Part shown: positions 22,622 through 32,700 of the stretch, one piece after another
Layout: every line of letters starts with the position of its first letter
How positions within the stretch are numbered: position 1 is the first letter of the stretch
NCBI GenBank assembly: GCA_007922195.1
Contig: ML682024.1
Location: 9,558,829-9,622,828, forward strand
DNA length: 64,000 bases
Reading direction: 5' to 3'
DNA from: Podocnemis expansa
Lineage: Eukaryota; Chordata; Testudines; Podocnemididae
Notes under the pieces: model-generated
Databases searched by the model: none
The model's input: the letters and a program-made list of their open reading frames with translations, nothing else
What the model was told of the DNA's origin: nothing
Made by a program: the position numbers and the translations under genes

Positions 22622-23400
22622 AAAGACAAGCAGGATCTTATTCAGGGGACAAGACAATATGCCACATTTATTGTAAATAAGTAAGGATAGCAAAAAACAG
22701 TCTCGCTCACAAACACAAGAAGTTCTACAACCTTGTATATAATTACCAGTCCTTTCCTATGTTGCTTGAGCCAGCCTAGTGGCCAGTTAGGCTGGGCACA
22801 AGGAAGGAGCCAGGCCTCTGTCGGTCGTGAATCTGATGCTCCAAGATGACAGCTGCAGAATTAGACCCCAAAGTTTTCATGTTCTTATCCATCTTTTATA
22901 CTTGGTGGTCCTCATGTAAGTCCATGGGATTTGCTGTGTCATGTTGCCCTCAGGGTTTGTTTGAGATCATTGGTCACCAGGCACTTGCAGACTTGATTGT
23001 ATTTTGTTCTTTGCTTTCTGGGGTGGCTCCTTCTGTTTGCTTTAATCAGAGATGTCTGCATTGTTCAGCTAGTTAGATGGTAATTGTGCTCCATCAGGAC
23101 AGGCTTGCAATTGAGACTGATTTCTTCACACACACACCCCCCCTCATTCACACATTTAAATGAACATACACAGCATATGCCTAACCCAGGTTTCATCAAG
23201 TATACAAAATGGGGTACAGTGTTTAAGCAGGAGTTCAAACTGGCAATATGGAGTCTTGTTGGACATTGGTTATAATGCCTATTTGTCAGGGTTACAGAAT
23301 GATTTCACTTATGACACTAAAGGACATATACACAACATTAATTAACATGTACTTTAAAGGTAAATACAATTAATTATCTCTGTCCCTCCATATTATCTGT
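22622..23400 (-). mobile_element. LTR-like repeat, right copy of a tail-to-tail pair
   Basis: Inverse of the copy at 21,780-22,546, separated from it by a 75-bp spacer (22,547-22,621). On the minus strand it ends inward with AATAAA and 'tgtggcatattg'. The flanking text at about 23,470-23,510 (ggcacagcatatggtg) also recurs at 28,096-28,120, so a partial third copy exists there. Confidence 0.7.
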
Positions 23401-24140
23401 CCCTGCCCCACACCTCCAGTCACTTTCTGCTTAATATAGAACAATCTAACACACAAGAGAACAATTTCAAGCACAGGCTAAATACTAGGCACAGCATATG
23501 GTGGTGTTCAGCAGAGTTCAACTTTACAAATTATATCACTGTTGATGAGGTTACCCTCCCAGACCACCTGCTGCCCCACCCTCACAACTGAGGCAACAAG
23601 GCAAGGGCAGGAGACCCCATGGTTGTGCCAGGTCAGCCCCACCTCCATGTGAGAACCTGTGGTCAGACCAGGCAGCTCCACCACCTGGGTATGTGGTAAG
23701 GGCAGGGAACCCCAAGCCAGGCCAGCCCTGACACATGGGGATGGGGAGAGAGCAGGAAAGCCCAGGGGGTACCAGGGCAGCACCATGGGCTGGGCATGGG
23801 CTGAGGGCAAGAGATCCTGGGTTGGCACCCGAGCCTCACCCCCTGGGCTGTGGGAGGCTTCCTGGACAGGGCTGCATCACAGCAGCCTGGCCACCAAACT
23901 AATTCCCAGGGATCCAAGGCTGAGGGATGGTCCCTGGCTCACCAGCCTTCTGCTGGCCTGACCCTGACCCAGACAGAGGCTGAGGAACATCCCTTGGCCC
24001 ACCCGGGGCTCATGTGAGGGGATCCATTCCCAGGCCACCCACCACTGAGGCCCATAGGCCATGGGGGGGTCCCCCCTGCAGGCAATAGGGAGATGCTCAT
24101 GGACCCAGCTGGGACCTAGAGGCCATGGGGGAATGCCCCC

Positions 24141-24600
24141 AGCCCAGGGGTACCCTCCACCAATCCCAGCTGGGCCCCAGAGGTCTATGGACACCTCCCC
24201 GCTCCCACCCAGGGCCCAAAAGCCTAGGGATAGTCCCCTGAGTCCCACCTGGGCCCCAGAGGCCTAGGGACACCCCCACCAGTCCCACATTGGCCCCAGA
24301 GTTTTGGGGGCACCCCTATCCATCCCATGTGGGGTCTGTAGGCCTATTGACACCCCCACAGCCCCAGCTGAGTCCCAAACACCTGGGTGGAGTCCCCTTA
24401 CCCAACCTGAGGCCCAGAGGCATAGGGACACCCCTAACAGTCCCACATGGGCACCAGAGGCTTGGGGGCACCCCTGCCCATCCCACCCGGTGCCTGGAAG
24501 ACTATTGGCACCCCCCACAGCCCCACCTGGGTCCCAAAGGCCTCGGAGAATCCCCACCGCCCCACCTGGGAACCAGAGGCCAGGGACTAATTCCCTGCTT
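24141..24600. repeat. 40-bp minisatellite, about 11 units
   Basis: Phrases of the type 'ggcctagggacacccc' begin at 24181, 24221, 24261, 24301, 24341, 24381, 24421, 24461, 24501, 24541 and 24581, an exact 40-bp step. Units diverge in sequence but not in length. Looser relatives extend left to about 24,060. The long frames on both strands here (for example 24,304-25,119) are products of this GC-rich repeat. Confidence 0.85.
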
Positions 24601-25104
24601 TCACTCAAGGGCTGGATCCCAATGCAGGGAAGCCCCCCCCCCCTTGGTACCACACAGCCCTTCCTCTCCCCCCGCCTGACCAAGGCCTCCATTCCCCCCC
24701 CAACTCTTACCTGCCCCCAACCTCTGGAGAGAAGCCCATGCTGGAGTTCTTGCCTCTGTTTGAAACTTCCTCCCTCCCTCCTCTCCTCTCCCCTGGCTGA
24801 ACCACAGACGCTGCTGCAGCACGTGGGTGGGGGAGGAACAGCTGCAGCTCAGAGGTTCAGTGAGCTCCCTCTCGCCCTGTGCTGCTGGAGACAGGCTGCC
24901 TCTCCCTGTGCTAGCACTGGGGGTCCAGAGAAAAGACTAGGGACACAGCCAGGGAGATTCGGGGCATGCCCCCCTGTGCCCAGTGCCAGCGATGCCCCTG
25001 CTTACATGAGAAGGTGGCTGGGGTGCCAGTGTTTCCCCATCCTTCCTCCACTAGATTTCAAAAAGGAGTTGAGAGGATCTATCCACAACCAAGAGATCAC
25101 ACTC

Positions 25105-25760
25105 CCCAATGGGACTTAAATGTAGTACTCCATGGCTTCATAGAGCCACCTTATGAACCCATAGACTCATGTACTCCTCTGGTTTTATCCTGGAAGGTGG
25201 TCTTCCTAGTAGCCATAATTTTGGGTAGAAAGGTATCCAAACTAGAAGTCCTCTCCTCGGAACCTTCATATATGAGGGTCTTTGTGGATAAGGTGCTACT
25301 ACGGTCTTACCTGGCCTTCCTACTCAAGGCAGCCTCTCCCTTCCACGTGAATCAGGATATCTGCCTCGCTGTGTTTTTTCCAGACTCACAGGACAAGGAG
25401 AACCAGAGGTGAGGGCACACCCCAGATGTCAGGAGAGCTCTCCTGGCCTATATTGACCTCACATGTGTGTTTCACAGGACATCTCAACTGTTCATGGCTG
25501 TAGTTGAATGGGAAAGAGGCCAGACAGTGACAACACAGTGTATCTCAACTTGGATAGTGAACTGTATTAAAGACTGCTACAAAAGGTCAAACACACCCTT
25601 CCCTGGGAGGGAGGATCAGAGCACAATCAACGAGAGCACAGGTGTCATCCACAGCCTTCCTTGCACAGGTCCCAGTCCAGGAGATTTGCAGAGCAACAAC
25701 ATGGTCATCAGTGCACACCTTTATGATGCACTGTGCGATCATCTAACAAGGGCGAGATGA
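25105..25760 (+). pseudogene. DIRS tyrosine recombinase
   Basis: The frame ending at 25,412 reads 'DLNVVLHGFIEPPYEPIDSC', then 'LSWKVVFLVAIILGRKVSKL', typical of DIRS recombinases. After a stop it continues 'RRALLAYIDLTCVFH', 'STWIVNCIKDCYK', and a degraded catalytic block where the usual HSTR reads ESTG, so the arginine is lost. The last helix 'SNNMVISAHLYDALCDHL' is recognisable. The N-terminal part is cut off by the insert. It is inactive. Confidence 0.85.
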
Positions 25761-25784
25761 TGCCACGTTGGGCAGAGCTGTGCT

Positions 25785-25880
25785 TACGGTGAGAAAACAT
25801 TACCTTCACCTACCATCCAAGGTACGGCTGCAGTCACCTGTAACTGACTGATGTGAGCAGTGCTCGAAGAAGGATATTTA
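25785..25880 (+). repeat. DIRS right terminal repeat
   Basis: 'cacctgtaactgactgatgtg' then 'agcagtgctcgaagaagga' is the inverse of the left end at 14,800-14,835. Confidence 0.75.
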
Positions 25881-27014
25881 ATGCAGGTAATGCACCGTTG
25901 GCATTATTGTGTCTCTCACATGATGTGGAAAGTCCCCTCTGTACCCATCCTCCAAAGAGACAGAGCTATATTGACTTAGCTGCCATGGAGACCTGTCTAC
26001 CTCAACCTTGCTATAATTTTCAGCTGTCACCCTCATGTGCCCCTGGAGTCAATCAGGCTGGTATCCCCATTAATGAGCAAACTTTCAGAACTGTGGGCAC
26101 CACCAGGATCTTTGGCTATTTAAAAGAAGCATTGTTGCAGAGCAATATAAGGAAGCCAAGAACACAAAGAGGAAGAAATGAAGTTTTAAAAGAGTTTGGC
26201 AAGTGACTTGCTTACAAAAGTCATTTTACTACTAAGTACCTAAAACTTACAATAATAGTATAACTACAGAAGGAGACAAAAATTCCAAAACAGTTACAGC
26301 ATCAATAACCATACAAAGAGAGAAAAACACTCAGTTACAATGTTACCTAGAGTCTATTATCATCAGGCCTAGAGAGAAAGAGAATTATATCTGAAAAAGA
26401 GGTGAAAAGAGAGAGAGTGGCAGAGGAGTTGAAGTGGTGTCTCATCACTCTGTAGCAGAAAGGATCCCAGGAAACAGGCTGGTTCTCCCATCAGCATGCT
26501 GGATGGAAACAGGAAGAGTCAGCAAGGAAAAGGTAAAGTCCCAGTGGAGATGATTCAGCTTTTAGATCCAGGCATCAGAAGTTGGGTCAGTGTTCTTGAA
26601 AGGAAGAAACAACTGTTCAAGGAAGAACAGTGGGTGGGGGGTAGGGTAAATAATGACTTGTTTAAGTGGACAATTCACATTCCTGGCTGGGCTGGTAATG
26701 ATATAGGAAGCTCACAATATAGTCAGGCTGATTCAGTATTTTGGGTCTCAGTTAGCATGTCTATGACTAGAATGGTCTGATAACTGATCATGGAATGGGC
26801 AGAGGTGATTCAAAGATTAAGACAGTAGTTTTAAAACACAAAGCTATTTCTTGCAGTCACCCCCCTCCCCCTGCTTAATTACAAGCAAACAGGGTAGAGG
26901 TTCTGTCTCTTCTAGCATGGAAGCTGATGAGATTGAATACATGACAAAGATAATGTAAATACCGACAAAATAATCACCTAGCAAGAAAGAGAGGGGAAAA
27001 AAAAGAATCTTAAA
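25881..27014. other. Unassigned DNA
   Basis: A 117-codon plus-strand frame at 25,853-26,206 has no recognised domain and overlaps the DIRS end. No splice pattern or RNA gene is seen. Confidence 0.4.
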
Positions 27015-27418
27015 GGCTGTGTTCACACACAGGGGGTTATTTTGATACGGTTGTTTCGAAACAACTTGTATCGAAATAATACTTTATTTCGAAATAACTT
27101 AATTTGAATTAACAGTTTGTTAATTTGAATTAAGGAAAAAAGCTCAAAGCAAAATAGCAGGTTCAGGCAACAGTTATTTCGAAACAAGTCACCCTTGTTT
27201 TGAAACAACGTGTTCGCATGGCATTGTTTCAAAACACGTTGTTTTGGAACAACGTTGTTTCGTCCCCGCATGGGGTTTAACTTGTTTCGAAACACGCCGT
27301 TGTTTCGAAACAATGGTTCCCGTTGTTCTGAAACAACCGTGCGTTGTGTGAACAGCCTAAATCTTATTTCAAAACAACCTCTATTGTTTTGAAATAAGAG
27401 GGCTGTGTGAACACAGCC
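27015..27418. mobile_element. TTCGAA-rich element with TIR ggctgtgttcacac
   Basis: The ends 'ggctgtgttcacacac' and 'gtgtgaacacagcc' are inverted repeats. Inside are many 'tttcgaaacaa' and 'gttgtttcgaaac' palindromes. This subtype uses TTCACAC in place of TCTACAC. The 8-bp flanks do not match. Confidence 0.8.
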
Positions 27419-29090
27419 AAAGAGTCACACCTCGGAAAGGGGGAAAAGAGATGGGTGAGTTTGATAAAATACTTGGAAGACAAAGAGCTTTTTCCTCCCA
27501 CCCATCCCCACCTTTAAAAATATAGTCAGAAAAGTGTCATTAAAATTATTGGTGTTGCATGGAAATGGAGTTGAGTGACATGGTTAGTCTGAAGCAGGTT
27601 TCTCCCTGGGCCCACTATACCTGGGAGCTTCCTTAATGGGGCATTAAGGAAAACAAAAGTTTGTAGACATCCAGTTTTTGGAGTGCATTGGAATACAAGA
27701 ACTTGAAAACACAAATAACATAGATCTATTTTCCTAGTTTGTAATATAGATATGGCACCTTCAAATAAACCATAGAATCATTCATAGCTGATTACAGGCT
27801 TTCCATTAATAACAGACATGGCACATCACATATGGATTATTGCAAATACAAAATAATATTAATATGAAAAATATTAATAAATGATTCACTAGAGCCAGGC
27901 AGCATCACACCAGGTTTAATTACTGGGCAGGGAAGGAGATGGTCAGAGATGGGGGGGGGTAGGTCCTCCATGAGGTGGCTAAAATCACCTTTTCCAGTAC
28001 TTGGGGAGAAAGCGCTAAATGGACACTCCCCCAACCCCTGCTTAATTACAAATGAACAAGAAAACCAGATTTCAAAAGCACAGAATAAATTTTAGGCACA
28101 CCATATGGTGCTGGTCAGCAGAATTCATAAATAGGATTAGGATTGGCATTGGCATTTCCAGTTGGGGCGATGGTCCCTGTGCCCCTCCACCCCCAAATGA
28201 CCTCACCAAATGGATAGGAGGAGTGGCCAATCCCCACCTGCCACCCTGCAGGGAGGAGGTTATCCCTAATCTACAACCTGCCACCACTCTGGCCTGTCAC
28301 TGAGTCACTTAACCCATGGGGCAGGGGATGATACCCAGTCTGCTCCCCACACCCACCCAACCAACCTTGGGATGGATCCCCTTTTACCAATGCCTCTGTT
28401 CCACCAAGCTGCCTTCAGGTCTCCCACCCCCAGTACTTACCAATATCATGCAGATGCTAAAAAAAAGCAGGACAGCTTGTGCAGCAGGGAAAGAGCCAGA
28501 TTTAAAGTTCCCTCTTCTCTCTGTTTCCTAATTGAACTTGGTGTAACCATTAGCTCAGTTGACTGCTTAGCTCTTCCCACCTTACAAACATAGGAAATCA
28601 GATGGGAGGCCTCAGGGCATTCATCCATGGCCGGTGCCCCGTGTTGGCCCAATGGCATTGACACTCCTGAATTTAATACACTTTGAGTGAATTCTCAGAA
28701 GAATTCTATCTTGGGAGGATGTTTTAGGAAGATTGGATAACTGTATTGGAGAAGCAGATGTATAAAAATTGGTTGTACATTGAAAATCTACCTTCAATTT
28801 CAACTTTGGTCCAGCCACTGTTGCTCCACAATGCAGTAGAATACAGCCCTCAAATACGGTTATTAGTGAGCTACCCAAGTCTTCTACCTTTTATTTTAGA
28901 GGAAATGCTGAAAATAGCAATGAGATTCTTGTTATTGTGCCTTCACCCAAGTGAAAGAAACTGTGACTCAGGGCAGTGTTTTCTTCATATTAACATCTGC
29001 AGCCTGTACACCAGAAACACTGTATCTTTTAGAGACTAATGAATTATCATATTGGACAAACTTCACAAGAAAAAAACATAGGAAACAAAC
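27419..29090. other. Unassigned DNA with one repeat fragment
   Basis: 28,080-28,130 resembles 23,465-23,510. Otherwise no coding region is supported. It lies downstream of the butyrophilin-like gene. Confidence 0.4.
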
Positions 29091-29094
29091 AAAT

Positions 29095-29143
29095 TTTATT
29101 GTAAAACATGTAATGGACAAGGCATGGTGATGTGCTTTTTATT
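29095..29143 (-). terminator. Candidate poly(A) signals of the butyrophilin-like gene
   Basis: AATAAA on the minus strand at 29138-29143 and 29095-29100, about 105 and 150 bp after the stop codon at 29,247. A third AATAAA overlaps the stop and is unlikely to be used. Confidence 0.45.
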
Positions 29144-29246
29144 AAAAAAGAAAAAAATCAGCTTTCTTAAAAATGAAAATACACATCCGTGAAAATCATG
29201 ATTTCAGTTATGTCAGTATAAAATCAGCATCAGTGTCATTTTGTAT

Positions 29247-29773
29247 TTATTCTTCTTTAACTGAACAAATTCTCATTGTTGATTCTTTGTGAGAATTTTT
29301 AAAGAATGGGTAAACTTCTCCTGCAAATGAACAATCATGAAATATGAACAACACAGACATTTCAGTTACACTGAAAAAAGTCACCTGACTGTGTTGGTAA
29401 CTAACATAAATTCCAATTTTCTTGGGCTTTTTCTGCACCATGATCCGGGTCCAGGGATCTGTTTTTGCCCAATAATCTCTCCCACTCAGACCCAGAACCC
29501 AGAACCCTTCTTTAGGGGACAGGGAAATCTTTCCTTTTCTTGCTATGGATTTTCTGGCCACTCCCAGGTCCCAGTCAGTGCTGGTCACAACCTCCACCTC
29601 CCAGTAGTGCTTTCCAGAGGAGAATCCTTCAGAGCCCAACACACAGACTGTTGAATCGAACCTCTCTGGTTTTGATGGAACTTTCTGAGGTTGGGCTTCA
29701 TGTCTGAAACTCTTCTTATCCTCAGTAATGGAGAGGTTGGGATGGGCTGTGTCTGCATTGAAAGTGATGTCAT
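29247..29773 (-). CDS. B30.2 (PRY-SPRY) terminal exon
   Basis: It is open over its whole length: 174 codons plus stop, after an 'ag' acceptor (cttcctgcag). The PRY part starts [16 protein letters not shown], where butyrophilins usually have an LDPDTAHP-like motif; the LDP is changed to FNA. SPRY landmarks are '[20 protein letters not shown]', '[10 protein letters not shown]', 'GFWVLGLSG', '[16 protein letters not shown]' and the closing YPFF. It ends SVKEE and stop at 29,247. In butyrophilins this domain lies in the cytosol and binds ligands such as phosphoantigens in some members; the ligand here is unknown. The acceptor phase (1) fits the 27-nt exon upstream. Confidence 0.92.
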
Positions 29774-32700
29774 CTGCAGGAAGAGAGTTTTTATTTTGAA
29801 AGTCACTCCTCTAAAGCCATTATAAATAAGTGGAAGGAAATATACCCTATGTGGCCCTGTCCTGCAGCTCCTCCTCATGGAAAGCTCCTGCCCCTCCCCC
29901 CAATTTCAGTGGGAGTTTTGCCTGAGTAAAGACTGCAGAATTTGGCCAGTGCCATGTCTCTGACAATTCAAGGTTGCCTAGAAACATTTTGGAAATCCGA
30001 CTTGCTCGATATTTATAGAAAAATAAAAATGACCCTGAACTGTTTACCTCACTAATACTGAGCCAGATTCTGATTGCAGTTACACTAGAAATTCACAGTA
30101 ATTTCATGGCCATCAAAGTATATCATCACTAATGTAACTGAAAGCAGGATCAGATCCACCATGGCTAACATCATGGAATGTTTTGTGTGTGAAGTATGGC
30201 AATAATGTGTTCCCAGTGATAGTTAATTATGACGTGACATGCGTTATGAAACAAGGAATTGGTTAAGAAGAGCTCAAAACTGGTTAGGTCAACATAGCCA
30301 TATTACTACCATAGTAAATATATAATATTAATATAAATAACACAGGCTCCAATGAGGGCATGAGGCAGCTCAAGCTGACCTGAGAGTACTTACATTGTTG
30401 AGTAATTAGGGGCACTTAATTAGGCAGGGAAGCACAAAGGATTGATACAAGTTATAGACTCCAGTGAAAGGGGGAGCACCTGGCGAGAAAGGCAGGGACC
30501 AGGGAGGCAGAGGGATTGTGAAAGAAGATCCCTCCAGTAGATGGGGAGTAGCTGCCTTAGAGTCAAAATGCTAAAGAGGCAGAAGCAGGGTAAGGGTCTG
30601 GGGAAGCCTCCAGAGGAGAAGAGGTTGGAAGCAGCTCATGGATCAGCAAGAGACAGGAAAAGAGTAGTTCAGGCTGTTCCAAACAAGGGCTCAGTGCTGG
30701 GATCCAGTGGAATGGGTAGGTCTGTTTTCCATCCCCTGCTGTAGCCAAGAAGTTTGGAGAAGGCTGTAAACCCAGGAGATCTAGGGCTGCCTAGCCCCAA
30801 CAGAGCCAATGAACTCCCTATTATTCTGAAGGAGACAGAGTATTAAGGACCCAGCCAAAGGGCTATAACTCTTGACTTAAACCTATGCTTGACTTGCATG
30901 CATGTATTCATCTATATATCATCTATATATCAAGTTTAGAGGCTTGATATATTTAGCATAAGTTTGTAAGTTAGCATAACTTTTATACTGATTGCTGAAA
31001 TGCAAGGTACCTTGCAGGCCTGCAGAAGAAATTATGCAGCTTGTAGAAACAGCTAAAGGATTTAGGCATAAGTAGGAAAGTTAAGATAATATTAGATTAA
31101 AACTAGACAAGTGAGTCTGTTTGTTCATCAGTGTTCAGTGATGCATAAATGCCAAAGACTATATTTTGCTCATGACACCCAGATCAATAGACAAAAAATG
31201 ACCTGAGACTTTCCAGTATGACCCCTTTTGACATTTGGTAAAACACCACAAAACTCACAAGATATCTATAAGTAATAATGGGACATTCCAAAGAGTGGAC
31301 AGGTATCAATCATACATTAATTATATAAACAAACCACTTGACCAATGACATAGATGTACCATTACAATTTCTGGGATGATCTCCCCATATTTGAGTTATA
31401 GAAGTGCCCTATGTTGAGAAGGGTATACAAATGCAAAACCTATTACTAAAAGAGTTACAATGTTGTGAAATTGATAGAAATAAAGTCAGGATTAGACCTT
31501 AACATCAGTTTGGGAGCTGGGGAGTAAGGACCCCAGGAGCTGTCTCTCTGGTAATAACAGGTTGTTTCTAGCTTTATTACAGTATCAAACATGCTGATTT
31601 CTTTAATATTGGGATAGACTAGAATGTAATGAGGTTCTCACAGTGCATGTATCACCATATTTATTAGCAACTCCCTCTATGTTCTGTGTACTGTTACCTG
31701 CAGTGTTCCGAGCTCTACTCCATTCTGAAATGAAAGAAAGAAAACAACAGATATTGAATTAAGAGAGGAATTGACTGTAGATTTCCTCCCTCCCGCAGCA
31801 GGGAAATTCCAGACTGAGGGAAAGTGAGGATGTCAGGGGCAATAGTAGGTGTTTACTTTCACATGAACTAACACAGACAAATATGATACTTGAATAGTCT
31901 TCCTTCTTTCTCTCTCCCCCCACCCACACAATCAGACCTATTTGTGCTGTTCTGGGCTAAGATTAGAAACTGTTGTCTGTCATGAATTTCTAGCCATGAT
32001 CCCCTCTCCATGTTATCTGCTTTCCAAGACTTTGATCAGTTTCTAACTCCCTCTTACACTGTCCCCTCTCACTCAAACAGAAAATGAACCTTTCCATCCG
32101 CATTCACAACACTCCAATCTCCTGAAGCCGTATTCACTACAGTGCAGCTCTTACCAGACAAGATATAAGAGACTTCCTTCCAAAGTGTGTTCCCATTGCA
32201 GCTGGGAGGTGTTATTCCCAGCATGGGTAGACATACATGCACCAGCTTTGCCTGAGCAAGTGCAGTAAGAATAGTGACATGACACTGGCACAGGCTGTGT
32301 GAGTGTAATCCCACCTCCCCCTGTGTAAATACTCAGGAAGTTAGCCAGAGCTGCTATTTGTGTCACTGCACTAACACTGCTATGTTTACCATACTAGCCT
32401 GAGCAGAGTTGACATGTCTACCTAGTTGTGCTGGGGATTACACAGCCCAGCTGTTGTGTAAATGTACTTTAAATCAGTGCACTCCAACTGTGGCCATTGA
32501 GGTGTTTTGGGCCCCATGTGTGATTCTCAGAGACTCAGTAAGGCTATGTCTATATTGATGGCAGCAAAATTTCTGCCATCAGACCAGCATTCCAGGAGTG
32601 TTTCCAGTGAGTATGAATTTACTGTTTTGCTTCCAGAAGATAGCGCTGGAAGTCCTGGCCTCCAGGAGACATAGGGGAAAGCAGACCACAAGGCATTTGC

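Larger units (their letters stand above)
14784..25880 (+). mobile_element. DIRS retrotransposon, plus orientation, split by insertions
   Basis: A terminal repeat at 14,784 is followed in order by gag, reverse transcriptase/RNase H and tyrosine recombinase pseudogenes. An inverse terminal repeat ends at about 25,880 (gtgagcagtgctcgaagaag, the reverse complement of 'cttctttgagcactgctcac' at 14,801). That gene order with a recombinase in place of an integrase defines DIRS. Removing the hAT-like insert (15.3-16.2 kb) and the insert at about 20.08-25.06 kb leaves a roughly normal 5-kb element. Confidence 0.85.

Noticed and set aside
24304..25119. 271-codon open frame, proline-rich
   Set aside because: It is produced by the 40-bp GC-rich minisatellite; frames are open on both strands and no domain is present.
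25853..26206. 117-codon plus-strand frame
   Set aside because: It starts inside the DIRS terminal repeat and shows no domain.
32069..32366. Possible Ig-like exon between the 27-nt exon and the array
   Set aside because: No Cys-Trp-Cys pattern or DxGxYxC motif in any frame; position would be wrong for butyrophilins.
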